Under the pieces are notes generated by a model. That model had not been told where the DNA came from and did not search any database. It saw nothing but the letters and a program-made list of their open reading frames with translations. Shown here piece after piece: positions 49,111 through 58,051 of a stretch of 64,000 nucleotides of DNA; position 1 is the first letter of the stretch; each line of letters begins with the position of its first letter. Both the position numbers and the translations under genes were made by a program. The stretch comes from Nymphaea colorata (lineage: Eukaryota; Streptophyta; Magnoliopsida; Nymphaeales; Nymphaeaceae), in the NCBI RefSeq assembly GCF_008831285.2, contig NC_045142.1, positions 3,291,001-3,355,000 of the forward strand, given 5' to 3'.

Positions 49111-52052
49111 AGCTGCGCCTCTAGATATGTACGTCCTTGTGTTGGTGAAGCTTCTTCGTCTTCTTCTTCTGCGGGAAGAAGGAAGAAAGGCGTTTTCTTC
49201 TGAGGTTTCCCATTTTGTGAAATGTAGACATGGTGGGTAGGAAATTAATGTGAGACAGTGAGAGATTGGCCTCACGATGGTCGCCGTTCGGTTGAACGCT
49301 CGACATGGGTTTCTTTACGTGGAACAAAGCAGATGGTAATAATTGTCATTTTCATCAAACTTGTACTCATAAGATCTGCTCGGTCAAGCACCATTATACA
49401 AGCCATCGGTTGGGTAAAACCTGGAAAGGCCAACATGGCTTGCTTTGTCGTCTCTGCGTCCCGGTTTGATTCACCATATTCGGCACCGAGAATCTGTCAC
49501 GCATGAAAGATAAGTTTTAGAAACTCAAATGTTCCTAATAGCTACATATATACATTTTTGGAGGCATAGAATAGCTAGTCGTCCGGAGGGTAAGTAAAAA
49601 CCACTTGTTTATTAGATTCTCATAGATGTTACCTTTTTAGAGTATTATCTCTAATTGACATGATATACTATCCTCACCTGAAACAAGCAATTATGATCCT
49701 GAAGAAAGGAGAAAGGAAGAAAAGGGTCAGTTCTCCCCAGGCACTGCCCCCCTCGTAATTAGAAGTAGACAAGTTTGTGATTTTTGCCGCTCTTGCAGTG
49801 ACCTTGACCGAGCATACTTGAAATAATCCGTGCAGAATTTGGCTATCTCAATCGGTGGCTCAAATCGGTTAAATAGCTTATTATTTTACAGGCAATGGTC
49901 GTCTCATCCAGGTCTGCAGCATCTATAATAATAATGCCAACAAAATATCGAACCGCTTTGCTTGGCCTGCAAGTGGGCCGATTCTTCTGGGTCCGCATAT
50001 GGATTCTAGTCCCGCCTATATAGTACACACGTAAAAGATTTGCTCTCGTAGAGAAAGGGGGTGATAGGTGGTTAGAAACGGGTAACCTGCTCGGCACCCA
50101 CGGGCACGTTTCTACTTTCTAGGGGGCGAGTACCAGAGAGCCCTCTAGATAGTGAGAGTACGGTTATGTTCTTTCCCTTGACACTCTTCTTTTCTTTTTG
50201 GATGCTAAGAGAAGCATCGCCACGACCGACAATCAACCAATAGTTAATTACCAAATTGTTTGTGGGCTTAAGATGGAAGCACTTCCCTGTGACGTTTCGA
50301 GGGAACCAGGTTCAGCTTATGGAGAGGCCGCTGCAGCCATTGCCATCATCAACCATAATATGGACACGTCTCCTGTTGTCGTATATTATTGTCGTTAACT
50401 ATATATATATAAAGGACTATAAGGGGGCAGTGCTAGTCATGACGTCACCACGTGTCAAATAACCTGCCATCAGATCCGCGGCCCTATGATTATTAAAGGG
50501 TAGTTTGACAATAAAAATACTTTTGAGTGTCTCGTGAATTTGCCTGAAGTTTGGAGCAGGTTTACAAAATACTAGAACTAAATTTGTTCGAATATTTGAG
50601 CCCCAAAGTCCCCGCTGCCAAAGTGCCTCCAAATGCACATGAATCGTAATAGTGGTATTGGCTACAGAGAGCTAAACATCATTCTTACTGCTTCATGCAC
50701 CGAACATTTCCCACCAGCGACGCCATTCACTTGCATCAAGTCTCAAAACATTCATGTCGGACATTAACCATCGATATGCCACAGCAAACTCGATAGCCAG
50801 TCACGGGCACCGCAATCACAAACGTTTATTCATCGTTGATACAACCAGAGGGTTGAGGCTTCGACGTTAGAGAGTTTCAAAAAAACCATGTTTACAAGCA
50901 CTCCGGTTCCATTTGAAATTAAGAGGGACTCGGGAATTTGATGCTTGGTGTAGAGTGGAGAAACAAGCAGAGAATCACAAGGAAATAATGGTATGGATTC
51001 ACAATCATTTATACTATTGACTATTGAGTTTCCATTAGCATGTTAAAGTAAAGCAGAATGGAAAAAGTGATAACCATCGAGTTCATCAACGTGGTATGAG
51101 AACAATAAATTGATTACAATGATGCACAAGAATGAATGACGTTTAAATGAATATGAATTATATGAGCATGAAGAACAGAAGGCTAGATCCTGAAACCTCC
51201 AGATGTGCTACTTTCTGTTCTTTCTTGAGGACTTGAGGACTAGTAGAAACATCTGTTAACAGCTAATAACCTTGTAATATAAGAGGTAAACAGCTAAAAT
51301 ATGTACCTCATCGTATTCACAAGCTCTTACATGGATGGATTTAGCCCCTTGATGACCATCAACCTGGAAGCACTTCAGATCATGGAAAATTCCAGGTCCT
51401 GTCGCCCACTTGCCTGGTGGGTGTGTCACATGCTAATAACTGCAAGAATCTTTTTCACGATCAGTAAGATAGTGAAGTTCATATTCACATTCTACGTGAT
51501 TAACATGACATAAACTGTTTTAGCTTGGATAAATTATTATTGCAAACTAAAAAGAAAGTGGTCAAGTTTCATCCCAGCCATAGGAGGTATTCCAAAAACA
51601 AAAGGCAGAAAATCTGTAGATGGAACTACTCGTTCTTAAAATGAAGGCATTTATGAGAACTATATTTTTCCATATGTGTTTCTTTCGTCTCCTCATTGGA
51701 GCAATCATTTCCACAATTCTCAACAAACTTCCCTTTAGTTAAAATAGCCTTCTAAGTGAGATGATATTCATGCGTTATTAAAGGGAAAAGCATCCGCCAA
51801 TTTTGAGAAATATTGGCTCCACTAGTGAATGCAGAGTCGCCAGAAGCTCACATGAACAGACTATACTAAATTGACAGGTGGTTTGCTCTAACTCCTTCAT
51901 GTAACAAGGGAGTTTCTTTGTCCTATCTCCAAAAAATTATTACCAGAAAAAAGTGGGATCTAGATAGCCCTTTATCAAGCAAAATTAAGATGCTTCCTCC
52001 ACCACAGTCACCAATAGTGTCTGATTTTCATTCCTATCACAAGCACATGTTA
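49111..52052. other. Intergenic DNA upstream of CYP86A
   Basis: No gene is supported. It includes a TGACGTCA and CACGTG pair at 50,440-50,454 and otherwise AT-rich DNA with short motif-free frames. It is interrupted at 52,053 by the copia element's target site. Confidence 0.4.
50440..50454. promoter_or_regulatory. Adjacent TGACGTCA and CACGTG palindromes (bZIP-type sites)
   Basis: A full TGACGTCA (50,440-50,447) is followed one base later by a G-box CACGTG (50,449-50,454, extended as CACGTGTC). Both are known plant bZIP core sites and the second resembles an ABRE. They lie about 1.5 kb upstream of the CYP86A start. Seen directly; the target gene is a guess. Confidence 0.4.
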
Positions 52053-52057
52053 ATCCG

Positions 52058-52297
52058 TGTTGACGGGTTTTGTTGTTCGGGTCCGGATCCGTACCCGATC
52101 CGGTTTGTCTTAATTAGGACTACTTATACTTCTGTAAACCCTAATCTTTGAGAAAATGAAGTGTTGAAGAGAGAGAGTGTCTGAAGGCTAGTGGGCACCA
52201 GACCTCCTCACCCGTGGTTTTTCTTCCCTCGAGTCGAGGGTTTTCCACGTTACATCTGTGTGCTTTCTTCTACTCTCGTGCACATTTTGTTTCTACA
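52058..52297 (+). repeat. 5' LTR of the copia element
   Basis: 240 bp, starts TGTTGACGGG and ends TTTCTACA, so has the standard TG...CA ends. It is preceded by ATCCG and followed at once by the primer-binding site. It differs from the 3' LTR by two transitions. Confidence 0.97.
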
Positions 52298-52310
52298 TGG
52301 TATCAGAGCC
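52298..52310 (+). other. Primer-binding site (initiator tRNA-Met)
   Basis: TGGTATCAGAGCC directly abuts the 5' LTR and is complementary to the 3' end of plant initiator tRNA-Met, the usual primer of plant copia elements. Confidence 0.95.
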
Positions 52311-52761
52311 GTCGGACTTGGAGAAAACAAAATCTGTTTTTTGTTCTATGGTTGTGAAGTTCCAACCCTGACTGCCGCCGCCGCTACCACCGTCGCCGTC
52401 GCTACCACCACCGCCGCCGCTGCCCTTGCTGCGCCGCCGCTGTCCTGGCCGTGACCGTGACCACCGTCGCTGCCCCGCCGTGGCTGTGACTGCTGCTGCG
52501 TCGCTGGTGTCGTGACTGCCGACGCCAACGTCTCTGCTGACGCCTCTGCCGACGCCGACGTCCGACCACCGACGCCGACGTCCGACGCCGTCGCCTCTTC
52601 TCGGCGCGCGCTGCCAAAAGCGGCCCTCTGCTTCCGCCGCGTCCTGCTGCTTCCGCAGCTCCCGCCGCTTCCGCCGTTGATCCCCGACTGCGTCATCTCA
52701 CCTCTTCTCTCGGTTACTGCTGCTGTGTGTGTTCTTTGGCAGCCACTTCTACCTCGTGATC
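52311..52761 (+). other. Copia leader with GC-rich trinucleotide repeats
   Basis: Untranslated leader between the primer site and the gag start. About 52,370-52,690 is dominated by GCC/CCG/GAC-type trinucleotide repeats and is packed with CpG, unlike the rest of the window. It yields long open frames on both strands that I treat as composition artefacts. Confidence 0.7.
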
Positions 52762-55275
52762 ATGGCTGACTCGTCTTCTTCTTCAGTCAACACTACTCTG
52801 CCTGATGTTGTGTCTGCGCGGACTGATCATGTACCGGTTCAGGTTACCACCATTCAACTTACCAAGGAGAACTATTCCCGATGGTCTGCTGCGATTACCA
52901 TGGGGATTGCTGGGCGAGGACGCATTGCCTATGTGAATGGGAGAAAGGTTGAACCTGCTGCAGATAGTCTGGCTTGGGATACATGGTTTCTTGAAGACAA
53001 CCAGGTCAAAACCTGGATTGTCAATTCAGTGTCCCCGGATATCCAACCCCTCATTCTTCGTAAGAAGACTGCAAGGGATATGTGGATTATTTTGGAGCAG
53101 ATGTATGGCCAAAAGAAAAGGAAAGTTCGTGTGTATCAACTTATGAAGGATGTGTATTCCCTGCGACAAGGTGCTCTCTCGGTTGCAGACTTTTATGCAG
53201 CATTAAAATCTAAGTGGGAGGACCTTGACTATCACTCTGATATTCCATGGAGGTGTCCTCACGACCAGATGCAGTACATGACTGATAAATGGGAAAACAG
53301 GGTATTCCTTTTCTTATCCGGACTAAATGATGACTTTGAAAATATAAGGAGTCAGATTCTTAACTCCGACGAATCATTTAGTATTGAAGATGTCTATTCC
53401 CGTGTTGAAGCTGAAGAACAGAGAAGGCTGCTCTCTAGTGGACGAAAGGGGGAAGAACAGTCTGCCTATGTTAGCCGTGCCCCTGTGGGAACTCCTCGTT
53501 CTTCCCGAAAATGTACTCATTGCAAAAAACTTGGTCATACTAGGGATTTTTGTTGGGACCTGTATCCAGAGAAGAAGGATAGTAGGGGGAGGTCTTCGAG
53601 TGGGAAGAAGCCTGTATCGTCTGCAACAAGTCTGAGTGATGGGAAAGGTTCTATTTCTGCAGAGCAGATTCGTGAGCTACGAGCATATTTGAGCAAGATT
53701 GATGTTGGTCAGGCAGATACACCAGATGAGGTGAAGATCAATCAGGCATTGGCTGTTTCAGGGGGAGAAGGTACTTCTTCTATGGGTGAATGGATTGTTG
53801 ACAGCGGTGCCACTCATCACATGACTGGCAACCCCAAGCTTTTCCATGACTACAAGCTATCCTCGGGAAAGGACCGTGTGTCCCTTGCCGATGGTTCCTT
53901 TACTTCAGTGGCAGGGAAAGGGAGTCTTTCCTTGTTAAATAATTTTTTAGTTCATGATGCCTTACATGTTCCTCATCTTCCCTTAAATTTGTTATCTGTT
54001 AGTAAGATTACCAAGGAACTGAAGTGTGAGCTTATATTTTCTGAAAAACGTTGTGTTTTGCAGGACTTGGTGACAGGGAAGAGGATTGGGATTGGTTTGG
54101 TGTCTGATGGGTTGTATCGGCTTCCTATACGCATTGTCACAGCTCTTATGTCAGCAGTCAGCAGAACAGAGAAGAAGGAGGAAGAGTGTCGTCAGTTATT
54201 TTTGTTTTGGCATGAACGCCTTGGTCATCTCCCATTTGGGATTTTGAAACATTTGTTCCCTGAACTATGTTCTAGTTTAAACATTTCCATGTTATCATGT
54301 GATGTGTGTCAGTTTGCGAAGCATGTTAGAGCTTCTTATCCAATTTCAAATAGTCGTTCTAATAAAGCTTTCTCCTTGGTTCATTCTGATGTGTGGGGGC
54401 CTTCGGGCATTCATTCTCGTGGTGGTTTTCAATACTTTATAACCTTTATAGATGATTATTCAAGATGTACCTTTGTGTATTTGTTGAAAGATCGTAGTGA
54501 GGTGCCTCACATTATTGAAACTTTCATCCTCCTCCTAGTGGAAAACCAATATGGAAATTCTGTCAAGACTTTTCGGTCTGATAATGCTCGTGAATATCTG
54601 TGTCTCACTGTTGAAGAATTCTTTCGAAAGAGGGGGATTGTTCATGAGACATCCTGTAGTTATACCCCCCCTCAAAATGGGGTTGCTGAGAGGAAAAATC
54701 GTCAGTTGCTCAATGTCACCCGAGCCATACTGTTCCAAAGACATCTCCCAAAATACTATTGGAGTGATGCAATCCTTACTAGTGTCTACTTGATTAATCG
54801 CATGCCCAGTCGTGTGCTAAAGGGTCGTACTCCATACTCTATGCTTCCAGGGAGTAGTCAACCTTTTCATCTTCCTCCTCGAGTCTTTGGATGTGTGTGT
54901 TTCATACATAACCACAGCCCCAATGTGAAAAAACTTGATCCCAAATCTATTAAGGGCGTCTTTCTTGGGTATTCTTCCACTCAAAAAGGTTATAAATGTC
55001 TAGATCCTACCACTGGTCGTCTTCACATTACCAAAGATGTCACATTCTTGGAACATGTCTCCTATTTTGGTGAGAATTCTCTTCAGGGGGAGAAATTAAT
55101 GTCTAAGGAAGAGTATTCTCCCACACAGGAAATTCAGTTTACAGACTTTATGGATTACAGGCGTGAAGAGAATCATGTTGCCAAGGTGCTTGGCAAAGAT
55201 GAAGATGGCAAAGATGAAGAGGGGACGACTACTGATGTACATGAACAGGAGAAGGAGGAGAGCATCCTTTGGTGA
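52762..55275 (+). CDS. Copia Gag-protease-integrase polyprotein part
   Basis: First 837 codons of the element's polyprotein from the ATG at 52,762 (MADSSSSS); an earlier in-frame ATG at 52,729 adds only 11 residues from the leader. The gag domain is of the UBN2 type (TKENYSRWSAAI near the start, later a RRLLSSGRK-like basic tail), then a CCHC knuckle CTHCKKLGHTRDFC near 53,512-53,553. The aspartic protease has WIVDSGATHHMTG near 53,791-53,829. Integrase follows: an HHCC zinc region (WHERLGHL...CDVCQFAKH, from about 54,208) and the DDE core with HSDVWGPSG, FRSDNAREY and PPQNGVAERKNR. The frame ends at TGA 55,273-55,275 within an acidic linker before reverse transcriptase. Compared with intact relatives this end is a frameshift. 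Confidence 0.93.
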   Translation: MADSSSSSVNTTLPDVVSARTDHVPVQVTTIQLTKENYSRWSAAITMGIAGRGRIAYVNGRKVEPAADSLAWDTWFLEDNQVKTWIVNSVSPDIQPLILRKKTARDMWIILEQMYGQKKRKVRVYQLMKDVYSLRQGALSVADFYAALKSKWEDLDYHSDIPWRCPHDQMQYMTDKWENRVFLFLSGLNDDFENIRSQILNSDESFSIEDVYSRVEAEEQRRLLSSGRKGEEQSAYVSRAPVGTPRSSRKCTHCKKLGHTRDFCWDLYPEKKDSRGRSSSGKKPVSSATSLSDGKGSISAEQIRELRAYLSKIDVGQADTPDEVKINQALAVSGGEGTSSMGEWIVDSGATHHMTGNPKLFHDYKLSSGKDRVSLADGSFTSVAGKGSLSLLNNFLVHDALHVPHLPLNLLSVSKITKELKCELIFSEKRCVLQDLVTGKRIGIGLVSDGLYRLPIRIVTALMSAVSRTEKKEEECRQLFLFWHERLGHLPFGILKHLFPELCSSLNISMLSCDVCQFAKHVRASYPISNSRSNKAFSLVHSDVWGPSGIHSRGGFQYFITFIDDYSRCTFVYLLKDRSEVPHIIETFILLLVENQYGNSVKTFRSDNAREYLCLTVEEFFRKRGIVHETSCSYTPPQNGVAERKNRQLLNVTRAILFQRHLPKYYWSDAILTSVYLINRMPSRVLKGRTPYSMLPGSSQPFHLPPRVFGCVCFIHNHSPNVKKLDPKSIKGVFLGYSSTQKGYKCLDPTTGRLHITKDVTFLEHVSYFGENSLQGEKLMSKEEYSPTQEIQFTDFMDYRREENHVAKVLGKDEDGKDEEGTTTDVHEQEKEESILW

Positions 55276-57113
55276 CAGAACAAGAGGGTAATTGTATGTT
55301 TGGACAGGTGTATTCCAGGAGAAGAGCTTGTACTGACAAGGTGATTGATGATGAGGAGGTTACACCGAATCCCAATCCTACTTCTTCCTTGGATGATCCA
55401 AGTCGTGTTCAGAAGCAAGATGTTGGAAAAGAAAAGGAGGATCTTCCTATTGCCTTGAGAAAGGGGGTCAGGTCATGTACCTAGCACCCTATTGGTAACT
55501 TCGTATCTTACTCTAGATTGAGCACTGACTATAAATGTTTTGTATCCTCCTTGGCTGTGGTTGTGATTCCCAGGAATGCTACAGAGGCTCAGGGTGACAC
55601 TAAGTGGTCTCATGCAATGAAAGAAGAGATGGAAGCTTTAGACAGAAATCAGACATGGGAGGTGGTTGATATTCCTGAAGCAGCCCACTTGGTTGGGTCG
55701 AAGTGGGTCTACACTGTTAAGTACAAACCAGATGGTAGCATTGAAAGGTACAAAGCACGATTGGTGGCCAAGGGGTTCAGTCAGAAATATGGGATCGACT
55801 ACTTAGAGACGTTTGCTCCTGTTGCAAAGATGAAGACTGTTAGAGTTATTATTTCATTGGCGGTGCTGAAGGGTTGGGAGATGTGCCAACTTGATGTAAA
55901 AAATGCCTTTCTCAATGGAGATCTCGAAGAGGAGGTGTACATGTGCATGCCACCAGGTTTTGAGAAGCCTGGAAAATGCTGTAAATTGAAGAAAGCTTTG
56001 TATGGGCTGAAACAGTCTCCCCGAGCATGGTTTGAACGGCTCAGACTTGTTATGAAGAAACATGGCTACAAACAAGGAAATGGAGATCATACCCTGTTTG
56101 TAAAGAGAAGAGAGAGTAAAGTTACTCTACTATTGGTTTATGTTGATGATATGATTGTTACAGGTGATGATAAGGAAGAGATAGCAAGATTAAAGGGTTT
56201 ACTATCTACTGAATTCGATCTAAAAGATCTTGGTAAGCTGAAGTATTTTCTGGGTATTGAAATTGCTAGATCAGGTACAACTCTTGTACTTAGTCAAAGG
56301 AAGTATACCCTGGATCTACTAAAGGAGACAGGAAAACTGGGATGCAGACCAGCCTCTACTCCTATAGATGCTGGGCATAAACTTGGTAGCAAAGATGGAG
56401 AACTGTTGGGTGAAGAAGCTAAAGGGAGATATCAACGTCTAGTTGGCAAACTGATTTATCTCACTCTGACTAGACCTGATATCACATTTGCTGTAAATGT
56501 GATGAGCCAGTTCATGCATGCACCTACAGATATGCACTTGAAGGCTGTAGATAGAATTTTGTGCTACTTGAAGAAGAATCCCGGAAAGGGACTTCTATAT
56601 GTGCAACAAAGATCTATTGAAGTTGAAGGGTATTCTGATGCAGACTGGGCAGGCTGTGTTGACACCAGAAGATCTACTTCAGGATACTGCGTCTACTTGG
56701 GGGGAAATTTGGTTGTTTGGAGAAGCAAGAGACAAGATGTGTGTTCCCGCTCGAGTGCAGAGGCTGAATATAGGGCTGTGGCTACTGGGGTATCAGAATT
56801 GTTATGGCTGAAGATCTTACTGACAGATATTGGAATAGAGATTGAAGGGCCTATGAGGATGTATTGTGATAATAAGTCTGCAATTAACTTGGCTAACAAC
56901 CCGGTTCTTCATGATCGAACAAAGCATGTGGAGATCGACCGTCACTTCATCAGAGAAAGAATTGATGCTAAGGAATTAACGCTACCTTACATGAAGTCTG
57001 AAGACCAAACTGCTGATGTCCTAACCAAGGCCTTAAGTGTAACTCCATTTGAGAGAAATATATCCAAGTTGGGCATGTTTGATATGTATGCCCAACTTGA
57101 GGGGGAGTGTTGA
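55269..57113 (+). pseudogene. Copia reverse transcriptase/RNase H part, interrupted
   Basis: Continues the polyprotein in another frame from the first part. After the linker and the ALRKGVRSCT motif an in-frame TAG at 55,482-55,484 stops it; the frame then reads on (HPIGNFVSYSRLS) as an open run to 57,113, within which the next ATG is at 55,518. Reverse transcriptase motifs are KWVYTVKYKPDGSIERYKAR, QLDVKNAFLNGDL, ALYGLKQSPRAW and the catalytic YVDDM at 56,139-56,153. RNase H motifs are YSDADWAG, STSGYCVYLGG, SSAEAEYRA and CDNKSAI. The stop replaces a position that is usually Gln in relatives. With both the frame change and the stop, this copy cannot make a normal full polyprotein, though its RNA could still be mobilised by others. 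Confidence 0.9.
57096..57107 (+). other. Polypurine tract
   Basis: The purine run ending GAGGGGGAG directly before the 3' LTR is the plus-strand priming site expected at this place. It overlaps the last codons of the polyprotein. Confidence 0.85.
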
Positions 57114-57347
57114 CGGGTTTTGTTGTTCGGGTCCGGATCCGTACCCGATCCGGTTTGTCCTAATTAGGACTACTTATACTTCTGTAAACCCTAATCTTTG
57201 AGAAAATGAAGTGTTGAAGAGAGAGAGTGTCTGGAGGCTAGTGGGCACCAGACCTCCTCACCCGTGGTTTTTCTTCCCTCGAGTCGAGGGTTTTCCACGT
57301 TACATCTGTGTGCTTTCTTCTACTCTCGTGCACATTTTGTTTCTACA
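57108..57347 (+). repeat. 3' LTR of the copia element
   Basis: 240 bp with TG...CA ends, followed by the second ATCCG copy at 57,348-57,352. Same length as the 5' LTR, with two differences and no indels. Confidence 0.97.
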
Positions 57348-57352
57348 ATCCG

Positions 57353-58051
57353 CAATAGACTTTGATGTCTTATTTTCATCTTTTAGCACTAACTATGCTT
57401 TTTGCTGTGGTAAAAAGTGAACCCAATGTCTATATAAATACACCAAATAAAATTGCATCGCTCTTGAAGACCCAACAAGTCTTCCTGAAGGTGCTTTCCT
57501 CAATTAGACAATTGCTTGTGATTCATGAAGCTTAAGAAATTAGCAGAAGCTTCAGGCTTCAAATCACAGCAATTTAAGCATTTACATACACAAGCTTCCA
57601 TGCTAATTAGTTGGTTGGTCCAAGAAAAAACAACCATATTTCTGCCATGTATCAAATCAAACATCATCTAGTGTAAATTTACTATTGATTTTTCCTTCGT
57701 CACATCACGTTTGTTAGTCCTGTTTATAATGAAATGACTGAGAAATCAAAAGAAAACAAATTAAATTAGGACTAACTCTTTCAATTTGGATTTTTTCTTA
57801 TCATCGTATCTCGGTATCTCGCAAAAACGGAAACTTAGGCAAGTGCTTTATAAACATATGTATAAAAATTACCAGGTAATAGGTATATAATTTCGGAGAT
57901 CAGCTATCATAATCTGAAGATCAGTTTCATGGTTTATTTATAAATATTAACCAGAATCTCAAGGCAAGAGAATAAGATGATAGATGACTTACATGCTGTC
58001 TTATGTCCCTTGTATATTGTTCTGAACAATATGCACACCAAGTGATTTACA
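57353..58051. other. Intergenic DNA between the copia element and the transporter gene
   Basis: About 700 bp of AT-rich DNA with no open frame worth noting. The right half is probably the 3' UTR of the minus-strand transporter. Confidence 0.4.

Larger units (their letters stand above)
52058..57347 (+). mobile_element. Ty1/copia LTR retrotransposon, complete structure
   Basis: A 5,290-bp element in the 5'-to-3' order LTR, tRNA-Met primer site, leader, gag, protease, integrase, reverse transcriptase/RNase H, polypurine tract, LTR. It is flanked by the 5-bp target duplication ATCCG (52,053-52,057 and 57,348-57,352). Integrase precedes reverse transcriptase, which defines the copia order. The two LTRs differ at only two of 240 positions (52,110/57,160 and 52,184/57,234), so insertion is recent on an evolutionary scale. 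The polyprotein frame is nevertheless broken twice (see coding entries). It lies between CYP86A and the 3' end of the transporter gene and disrupts neither. Confidence 0.97.

Noticed and set aside
52346-52769. Ala/Arg/Thr-rich open frames in the copia leader on both strands
   Set aside because: They come from CCG/GAC trinucleotide repeats, have no domain, and lie in the untranslated leader.
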